DNA of 6,832 bases, taken from NCBI GenBank assembly GCA_014376655.1, contig JACMRC010000016.1:1-6832 (forward strand). The letters are read 5' to 3'. The position numbers and the translations under genes were made by a program. This document shows positions 1 through 5,442 of the stretch, one piece after another (position 1 is the stretch's first letter; the number at the start of each line of letters is the position of its first letter). The stretch is from Mucilaginibacter sp. GTDB lineage: Bacteria > Bacteroidota > Bacteroidia > Sphingobacteriales > Sphingobacteriaceae. The notes beneath the pieces were generated by a model. It saw nothing but the letters and a program-made list of their open reading frames with translations, was not told the origin of the DNA and did not search any database.

Positions 1-1508
1 AGGTTGGTCAGCGATAGGTTAGCGCTGAATGACGGGGCAACATACAGGTCAAGCCCCTTTAGCTTCTCATACCATTGCTGTATCAGCAAGGTACGGGCGC
101 GATTAGCATTGATATACTCGGCCGCCGGTATAAACTGCGCCGCGCGGAAGATGTTGGGCCAGGCGTCCTTACGTTGCCGCGCCAGCATATCGTCTTTATG
201 GTTCAAAACCAGCTCCTGGAAAGCGGCCCCCGCCTCGGCATCCAAAGCTAAAGTAATGGCACCTATGGGCAGATTGGGCACTTCAATAGGTATTAGCTCA
301 GCGCCTAACTCCTTTAGTTTAACCAGGGTAAGCGAATCGTTAGCCGCGTTAGCATACCTGCCGCTAAAGGCCGATTTAAGGTAACCTATCTTCCAGCCTT
401 TCAGGCTTTTAACATTGCCATCATAGTTAAACGGCGCTGCAATGGTGCTCAGGTCGTTAGGGTCTGTGCCTTGTATGGCGTTAAACACAATGGCAGCATC
501 CTCAACGCTGCGGGTAATCGGCCCCAGCTTGTCCATGCTCCAGCTCAAAGCCATAGCCCCATATTTGCTTACGCGACCAAAGGATGGGCGTAAACCGGTA
601 TCGCCGCACTCGGTTGATGGCGATACGATAGACCCCAATGTCTCCGACCCGATAGCAAACGGCAAACACCCCGCGCTAACGCTCGATGCCGGCCCGGCTG
701 ATGATCCACTTGAACCACGGCTGATATCCCACGGATTCTTAGTGATACCGCCAAACCAGTTGTCGCCCATGGCTAACTCGCCTAAGGTAAGCTTGGCTAT
801 TAGTATGCCGCCGGCATCTTCTAAACGTTTAACAACGGTTGCATCAATATGCAACTCTTGCTCTTTATATGGCGCTGCGCCGAAGGTGGTTTTTGAGTCA
901 GCTGACGAAAGCAAATCCTTCACCCCAAACGGAATACCATGCAAAACACCACGATACTTGCCGGCTTTAATCTCGGCATCGGCCTGCGCGGCTTGTTTAA
1001 GCGCATGCTCCTGGGTAAGGTTAACCACAAACAGCAGCTTTGGGTTATACTTTTTAAGCCGATCTATAAAGAATTGAGTCAGTTCTACCGAGGTAATCTG
1101 TCGGGTCCTGATCAATTCGCCTAACTGGCGGATGGTGTAAAATGCCAGCTCGTTCCTATCAGCAGGTAACTTTACCGCCTCGATCTTTGATAGCTTGAAG
1201 GCGTTGGTTTTATCCTGTGGCGTAAAGCCAATAGGGGTTGGGTTAAAGTTTAGTGCAGGCACAACGCTGTTGGGCATGTTAAGCTTGCGCAGCTCCTGGT
1301 ATTGCCTGGCCTGGCTGTTAAGGCTGTTTAACATGGAGTCGCTTTGGGCGGGGGTAAATTCCATGCCTATAATTTTCTGCGCTTCGGCAACTACAGCCAC
1401 CGTAATAGGGCTCGATTCTATTTTTGGCCATACAAAAGCCCCCAAAACAAAGCTTAAAATTAAGCCTGATGGTAAAATAACGTACTTTATAGTGAAATTT
1501 TTTGCCAT
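1..1508 (-). CDS. Amidase-signature family amidase, membrane-anchored or exported; C-terminus cut by window edge
   Basis: Reading the minus strand from the ATG at 1508 gives one open frame of 502 codons to the window edge. Residues about 9-27 are a hydrophobic N-terminal segment after a short Lys-containing start, so a signal anchor or signal peptide is likely. Residues about 35-100 are a linker-like N-terminal extension. The amidase-signature core follows. The Ser-cisSer-Lys triad can be placed: Lys197 in GVKDLL, cis-Ser269 in GSSAGPAS and nucleophile Ser293 in GSETLGSIVSPS. The 24-residue spacing between the two serines matches the family (for example FAAH S217/S241). The core continues with CGDTGLRPSFGRVSKYG and SWSMDKLGPITRS. 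Members hydrolyse amide bonds; the substrate cannot be read from sequence, though an envelope location argues against GatA. Probably some 40-60 C-terminal residues are missing. Divergent from the oxidoreductase gene. Family call is firm, substrate unknown. Confidence 0.93.
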   Translation of the reverse strand, partial: MAKNFTIKYVILPSGLILSFVLGAFVWPKIESSPITVAVVAEAQKIIGMEFTPAQSDSMLNSLNSQARQYQELRKLNMPNSVVPALNFNPTPIGFTPQDKTNAFKLSKIEAVKLPADRNELAFYTIRQLGELIRTRQITSVELTQFFIDRLKKYNPKLLFVVNLTQEHALKQAAQADAEIKAGKYRGVLHGIPFGVKDLLSSADSKTTFGAAPYKEQELHIDATVVKRLEDAGGILIAKLTLGELAMGDNWFGGITKNPWDISRGSSGSSAGPASSVSAGCLPFAIGSETLGSIVSPSTECGDTGLRPSFGRVSKYGAMALSWSMDKLGPITRSVEDAAIVFNAIQGTDPNDLSTIAAPFNYDGNVKSLKGWKIGYLKSAFSGRYANAANDSLTLVKLKELGAELIPIEVPNLPIGAITLALDAEAGAAFQELVLNHKDDMLARQRKDAWPNIFRAAQFIPAAEYINANRARTLLIQQWYEKLKGLDLYVAPSFSANLSLTN

Positions 1509-1524
1509 AAGTAAAAGGTTTGGT

Positions 1525-1559
1525 CTAAATTAGCGTTTTATATGTGTTTATTTTTCAAA
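1525..1559 (-). promoter_or_regulatory. Candidate Bacteroidota-type promoter for the amidase gene
   Basis: On the minus strand, TTTG at 1559-1556 is followed after 23 bases by TAATTTAG at 1532-1525, which matches the TAnnTTTG -7 consensus at all but one fixed position. Transcription would start about 10 bases before the ATG at 1508. The spacer is a little longer than the usual 19 or so. The -33 element overlaps the start codon of the divergent oxidoreductase gene. No experimental support. Confidence 0.3.
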
Positions 1560-2869
1560 TGTTTAAAAAGTTAGTTGCCCTAATTATAATCTTAAACTCT
1601 TATTGCGCTATTGCCGAAACTATCAAAACTGATGTTTTGGTAATTGGTGGCGGAGCAAGTGCAGTTACGGCGGCTATCCAAAGCTCACGTAGTAAGTTAA
1701 AGACTGTATTGTTGGTTAAAGGCACCTGGCTGGAAAGCATGCAGGATAAAGGCATGATAACCATTGAAGCTAACCGCAATTTACCTTATGGTTTATGGGG
1801 CGAGTTTCGCAGGCATGTACAACTGCTGTACAAAAACACTCCAGGCTACGACACTACTTATAATGCTCCTTTAAAATTTGAACCCTTTACGGGTGCCGGT
1901 ATCCTTAAAAAAATGGCCGATACTACCCAAAGGCTCACTATAAAATTAAATACGCCCTATACTGCCATTGAAAAAGACGGCACCGGCTGGAAAGTTAGCA
2001 TCACCCAAAACGGACGGACAGATTATATAAAAGCAAAAGCATTAGTTGATGCTACCGAAAACGGCGACATAGTGACTATGGCCAAAGCTACATTTCCGCC
2101 GGTGATAGCCTATGGCGATAATTTATACCGTACCTCCATTGTATCAGGCGATGATTTGCAGGAGCAAGCTATGAGCAAAGCTAAGACAGCTTACCCACTA
2201 ACACCAGCATATTATATCCCCATGAGCGCACTTGTGGTAAAAGATGCCGATAACTTATTTATTACAGAAAAAGCTTTATTGGTTAAAGCAAGCTTGCCGG
2301 TACAAATGGCTACCGGGCAGGGCGTAGGCACTATGGCCGCATTTTGCGCCTTTTTTAAAACTACCAGCAAAAATTTAAAAGTAAGGCCCGTACAAAGCGA
2401 ACTGCTTGACTTTAAAGGCTACCTGTTATCTTTTGATGATGTCGACTCGGCCGACCGCTATTTTAGGGCGATACAACAAGTTGCTGTAACCGGGCTGTTA
2501 AGGGGTACTCAAAGGATAAAGGATAACCAGATCCAGTTTCTGTTCATGCCCGATTCGGCAGTTAACAGTGTAGAGATAAAGCCTGTTTTATCAGAGATAT
2601 ATAGCAGGGCGTTTATTTGGTTCAACAACATTAAACCTGCCGAAAAACTCACTATAGGTAACACACTATCCTTTATAAGTGAGATAACACTTGCCGATCC
2701 GGAATCTTTCAGGATAAAAATGCAAAAGGAGTGGAAAGCCAAATACAAATTCAAGTCAGACTTTGATTTGAACCAGCTTATTACCCGTCGCGAGTTTGCT
2801 ATACTGGCCAACCAATATATTAACCCCTTTGCCCGTACTGTGGATATGGCCGGGCACATGGTGAATTAA
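1559..2869 (+). CDS. Exported FAD-dependent oxidoreductase (FAD_oxidored-like), compact and divergent
   Basis: I chose the ATG at 1559 (436 aa). An in-frame GTG at 1544 would add five residues, but the ATG gives a clean signal peptide: MFKK, a hydrophobic run, then AIA before Glu20, suggesting type I signal peptidase cleavage. The mature protein opens with a Rossmann FAD site, DVLVIGGGASAV (Gly-rich loop at residues 30-34). Other recognisable family blocks are NLPYGLWGEFRR, KFEPFTGAG, LVDATENGD (about 162-170), YRTSI, IPMSALVV with DNLFITEKAL, the glycine-containing MATGQGVGTMAA near 250, and a C-terminal ITRREFAILANQYINPF block. These fit the large FAD-dependent oxidoreductases common in Bacteroidota. 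From memory those are usually 540-600 aa; this one appears to lack about 100 residues between the VDATE and YRTSI blocks. The third Gly of the loop is Ala, the usual ribose-binding acidic residue is Lys54, and an expected Gly-Gly is Glu-Ser. Substrate unknown; catalysis uncertain. Confidence 0.85.
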   Translation: MFKKLVALIIILNSYCAIAETIKTDVLVIGGGASAVTAAIQSSRSKLKTVLLVKGTWLESMQDKGMITIEANRNLPYGLWGEFRRHVQLLYKNTPGYDTTYNAPLKFEPFTGAGILKKMADTTQRLTIKLNTPYTAIEKDGTGWKVSITQNGRTDYIKAKALVDATENGDIVTMAKATFPPVIAYGDNLYRTSIVSGDDLQEQAMSKAKTAYPLTPAYYIPMSALVVKDADNLFITEKALLVKASLPVQMATGQGVGTMAAFCAFFKTTSKNLKVRPVQSELLDFKGYLLSFDDVDSADRYFRAIQQVAVTGLLRGTQRIKDNQIQFLFMPDSAVNSVEIKPVLSEIYSRAFIWFNNIKPAEKLTIGNTLSFISEITLADPESFRIKMQKEWKAKYKFKSDFDLNQLITRREFAILANQYINPFARTVDMAGHMVN

Positions 2870-2893
2870 TTAAGCGGCAGCTAATCTCTCTGG
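2870..2893. other. Convergent intergenic gap without a clear terminator
   Basis: The oxidoreductase gene and the Dabb gene end tail to tail with 24 bases between their stop codons. I looked for a GC-rich stem with a T-tract on either strand and found none; only a short AT palindrome (TTAATTAA) overlaps the end of the oxidoreductase gene. Confidence 0.5.
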
Positions 2894-3208
2894 TTACGCA
2901 TCAACACTATCCAGCACCATTACTCTTTTGCAAAGCGGGCCTGCATATTGCTCGCGGAAAATATCGTGCAATGGGTCTACCTGGTAATGATCGTGATCGG
3001 CAAGGTTGGCAAACGTTACCAGTAATGATACATCATAGCTGCGTTCTATTACATCACGTTCTTCGCTTTCGGCAGGTACGCCTATATGTATATCACGAAT
3101 CGAGGTTATGGGTACCATTACTTCCATGCCTTCTATCAATTCTGGCAGATCGGCTTTATCATTCAGCCAAAAATATACCTGGTGTACAAATGTGTTTGTT
3201 AATTTCAT
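2894..3208 (-). CDS. Dabb (stress-responsive alpha/beta barrel) domain protein
   Basis: A 104-residue protein, the normal length for a stand-alone Dabb domain (dimeric ferredoxin-like alpha/beta barrel). The first strand carries FVHQVYFWLND (residues 7-17), like the family's N-terminal strand with its conserved His. Then come an acidic helix (ADLPELIEGMEV), a strand around IRDIHIGVP, the central SYDVSLLVTFANLADHDHY block (about 72-90), a PLHDIFREQ helix corresponding to the family's HxxF motif, and a closing strand KRVMVLDSVDA. Relatives include plant stress proteins and a few small-molecule enzymes such as olivetolic acid cyclase; for bacterial copies the function is generally not known. No signal peptide, so probably cytoplasmic. 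It follows the ABC1 gene by 31 bases but has its own promoter candidate, so operon membership is doubtful. Confidence 0.88.
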   Translation of the reverse strand: MKLTNTFVHQVYFWLNDKADLPELIEGMEVMVPITSIRDIHIGVPAESEERDVIERSYDVSLLVTFANLADHDHYQVDPLHDIFREQYAGPLCKRVMVLDSVDA

Positions 3209-3229
3209 GAGGGTTGTATTATTTCGGCG

Positions 3230-3260
3230 TAAATATATATTAAATAGCGTCTACCTCAAA
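3230..3260 (-). promoter_or_regulatory. Candidate Bacteroidota-type promoter for the Dabb gene, overlapping the ABC1 3' end
   Basis: On the minus strand, TTTG (3260-3257) is followed after exactly 19 bases by TATATTTA (3237-3230), matching TAnnTTTG except for the last base. The predicted start of transcription lies about 15 bases before the Dabb ATG at 3208. The -33 box and most of the spacer lie inside the last codons and stop of the ABC1 gene. The spacing and position make it the best promoter candidate in the window. Confidence 0.45.
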
Positions 3261-4574
3261 CCGTTGCACAACGTGTGGCTGGTAAGTGTCGGTCTTAACT
3301 TCGGCCTTTAATTCATGCAAAATATTGTACAAGCCAAAATTGGTACGGTTAACATAGATGAAATGTTTAACGCCGCGTGCCTGTTTAAACTCGGGCATTT
3401 TTGATATTTTTTCGCCAAAGCCAAAAAGTTCATCAAAAAATTCTGTCTTGCCAAAATTAAAGGTATCAGCTATATATGGCTTGGCGAACAGGCTGATCAT
3501 TTGTTTGTAGATAGTGTAATAAAACTCAATCTGCGCCAGACTATCGTTGGGTAATATCATCTCCAGCTTACGGAAGGCTTTTATGGTTTCTTGTTTATTA
3601 TCAAATAGATTTGTTGATGTTAATGAGAAGAATGGATAATAAAAATCATCCGGCATTTCTTTGATACAGCCGAAATCTATCACGCCCAGTTTTTCATCAG
3701 GAGTAATTAAGAAATTACCCGGGTGCGGGTCTGCATGTACAGCACGCAACTCATGCTGTTGGAAATTATAGAAATCCCACAAGGCCTGGCCAATTTTATT
3801 ACGCAATTGCTGCGATGGGTTAGTAGCTAAAAATTCGCGCAAGTGCTTGCCTTCCAGCCAATCCATTGTAATTATCCTTTTACCCGATAGCTCCGGATAA
3901 TAAGTTGGAAACACCACATTATTTAAATTAGCGCAAGCGTTACTAAATTCTATCGAACGGCGCACTTCCAGTTCGTAGTCGGTTTCTTCTAACAGCCTTT
4001 CTTCGACTTCGCGCATATAAACGTCCAGCTCCTTTTCGCTCATGCCTAACAGGCGAAACGCAAACGGTTTAACAAGCTTCAGGTCAGATGATATAGAGTC
4101 GCCAACACCGGGGTATTGAATTTTAATAGCCAGTTTTTTGCCTTTCAGCTCCGCTTCATGCACCTGGCCGATAGAGGCCGCGTTGCTTGACCGGATATTG
4201 AATTTATCATAAATCTGCTCGGGCGATTTGCCGAAGTATTTTTTAAAAGTTTGTACGATTAACGGACCTGAAAGCGGCGGAGCATTGTATTGCGATTGCG
4301 TAAACTTGTCCACGTACGCTTGCGGCAACAAGTTTTTGTCCATGCTTAACATTTGGGCAACTTTAAGGGCGCTGCCTTTCAGCTCGCTTAATGATTGGTA
4401 AATGTCTGCGGCGTTATCTTCGTTTAGTTCCGATCGGTCCCTATTGGGGTCGAATAGTTTTTTCGAGTAGTGTTTAATGTAATTGCCGCCAACTTTAAAG
4501 CCTGTCTTTACAAATTTTGCCGAGCGTTCTACTTTTGATGTGGGTATACTGTTTTGTTCGTTATTATCATTCAT
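3240..4574 (-). CDS. ABC1/UbiB/AarF family atypical kinase-like protein, compact soluble form
   Basis: The ATG at 4574 (444 aa) is preferred over the GTG directly before it at 4577. Numbering here includes that extra residue. After a basic N-terminal stretch, residues 60-80 hold the family's regulatory helix, LKGSALKVAQMLSMD, where the usual KxGQ is K72-V-A-Q75. The Ala-rich loop replacing a kinase P-loop is NAASIGQVH (132-140). The ATP-binding Lys is K152 in LAIK, the helix-C-like Glu lies in EETDYELE (about 198), the catalytic loop is HADPHPGN (D283, N288) and the metal-binding DFG is D301-G303. The C-terminal 140 residues are helical with no membrane pair, unlike E. coli UbiB. COQ8/UbiB relatives act as ATPases supporting quinone assembly; here the client is unknown, and Bacteroidota normally make menaquinone. 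Second gene of an operon, 29 bases after the TetR-like gene. Family call firm, function inferred. Confidence 0.93.
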   Translation of the reverse strand: MNDNNEQNSIPTSKVERSAKFVKTGFKVGGNYIKHYSKKLFDPNRDRSELNEDNAADIYQSLSELKGSALKVAQMLSMDKNLLPQAYVDKFTQSQYNAPPLSGPLIVQTFKKYFGKSPEQIYDKFNIRSSNAASIGQVHEAELKGKKLAIKIQYPGVGDSISSDLKLVKPFAFRLLGMSEKELDVYMREVEERLLEETDYELEVRRSIEFSNACANLNNVVFPTYYPELSGKRIITMDWLEGKHLREFLATNPSQQLRNKIGQALWDFYNFQQHELRAVHADPHPGNFLITPDEKLGVIDFGCIKEMPDDFYYPFFSLTSTNLFDNKQETIKAFRKLEMILPNDSLAQIEFYYTIYKQMISLFAKPYIADTFNFGKTEFFDELFGFGEKISKMPEFKQARGVKHFIYVNRTNFGLYNILHELKAEVKTDTYQPHVVQRFEVDAI

Positions 4575-4603
4575 CACTTATCATTAATTACGGCGGTTGT
4601 TTT

Positions 4604-5263
4604 TTAGCTTCCGAAGCCCATAGTTTCTTTTAGTCCGCTGTTTTGTGCTAAAAACTTACCATATTCAAGCAGGTTGTCAATAGGCGACCGTTGGAAGAGA
4701 TCAAAGGTTACGTTAACACCTTTCTCGATAGCTTCGTCTGCTTTTTCAAAACCGGCCGAATTATCATTTATCCAAAAATGCAATACAAAGCCAAATTGTA
4801 CCCAAAGCGCATCTTTATAACGTTTCGAGAAAAATTTACGGTCTGATAACTCTGACGACTCAATACCTTCAATTAAAATCTCATCAGCAAAGGTTTCAAA
4901 AACTGATTTCATGCCGGTAAATATCATCGGCGTAGCAAAACCTTTTGGCTGTTTTTTTACGCTGTACATAGCAAAACTTCGGGCGCTTTTTAGTAACTCG
5001 AAAAAGCTGTAAAAGAAAGACAACGCTTTTTCGCGCACCGAGTATTGAAGCCAAACATCCTGGCCCTTAATTTCCGAAATCGTTTTTTTGGTGATATCGG
5101 CCCATATATTTTGCTCAATCGCGTCAAACGATCCAAAATACCGGTAAAATTCCTCTTCGGGCATTTTGTTCTTTTTTGCAAAAACATATACCGATTTTGG
5201 TTGCTCGCCCTCTGTTAACACATAATCTATATATGCTTTTTGTATGCTTTCTGTGGTTGCCAT
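4604..5263 (-). CDS. TetR-fold protein (TetR/AcrR regulator-like), partner of the ABC1 gene
   Basis: A 219-residue, largely helical protein starting at the ATG at 5263. The N-terminal third fits the TetR DNA-binding domain: a first helix (about 5-16), then SVYVFAKKNKMPEEEFYRYF (24-43) covering the two HTH helices and the hallmark FYRYF, followed by GSFDAIEQNIW leading into helix 4. Two features are atypical: the expected Ala-Gly turn is replaced by Lys-Asn, and the recognition helix starts PEEEF, giving it three consecutive acidic residues. The remainder, with FFYSFFELL and LWVQFGFVLHFWI (153-165), is a hydrophobic helical bundle like TetR ligand-binding or dimer domains, ending in a roughly 25-residue polar tail. 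It heads the operon with the ABC1 gene and diverges from the cryptochrome gene. It may regulate its own operon, or act as a non-DNA-binding partner of the kinase. Fold likely, role open. Confidence 0.8.
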   Translation of the reverse strand: MATTESIQKAYIDYVLTEGEQPKSVYVFAKKNKMPEEEFYRYFGSFDAIEQNIWADITKKTISEIKGQDVWLQYSVREKALSFFYSFFELLKSARSFAMYSVKKQPKGFATPMIFTGMKSVFETFADEILIEGIESSELSDRKFFSKRYKDALWVQFGFVLHFWINDNSAGFEKADEAIEKGVNVTFDLFQRSPIDNLLEYGKFLAQNSGLKETMGFGS

Positions 5264-5442
5264 AACAATTAATTTACAGGATAAAGTTAGTGGTAATAAG
5301 ACTTATAAATGTCATACTTATCTATAATAAACGTTTTCTTTAATGGGATAGTTTTCAGGTAAATGTTGGCTTCGTGTCAAATATTGGATATATAGTGTAC
5401 ATTAAACCAAATAAATTGCAAATTTGTGGGTGCTGAGATCTT
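5264..5442. other. Divergent intergenic region between the TetR-like and cryptochrome genes
   Basis: A 179-base AT-rich region must hold the promoters for both genes. On the minus strand TAACTTTA (5289-5282), one mismatch from TAnnTTTG, lies about 20 bases before the TetR-like ATG, with only a weak TTTA 16 bases upstream of it. On the plus strand CAAATTTG (5419-5426), also one mismatch from the -7 consensus, lies 16 bases before the cryptochrome ATG, but no TTTG sits at the expected distance. A perfect small palindrome is listed separately. No ORF, RNA gene or terminator is evident, and neither gene has a convincing Shine-Dalgarno site. Confidence 0.5.
5296..5306. promoter_or_regulatory. Palindrome ATAAG-A-CTTAT, candidate operator
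   Basis: An 11-base perfect inverted repeat with five-base arms and a one-base centre. It lies about 35 bases upstream of the TetR-like start codon, within the spacer of the weak promoter candidate for that gene. A further CTTAT half-site occurs at 5317-5321. Position suits autoregulation by a TetR protein, but an 11-base palindrome in AT-rich DNA can arise by chance. Confidence 0.25.

Noticed and set aside
442..1077. A 211-codon open frame on the plus strand
   Set aside because: It lies wholly opposite the amidase gene, whose catalytic motifs are unmistakable; the translation has no recognisable domain and is Ser/Pro/Leu-rich in the manner of antisense frames.
2509..2859. A 116-codon minus-strand open frame inside the oxidoreductase gene
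   Set aside because: Antisense to conserved C-terminal blocks of the oxidoreductase and without family resemblance.
4575..4577. GTG as the start codon of the ABC1 gene
   Set aside because: It directly precedes an ATG and adds only one residue; the ATG at 4574 is the simpler start.
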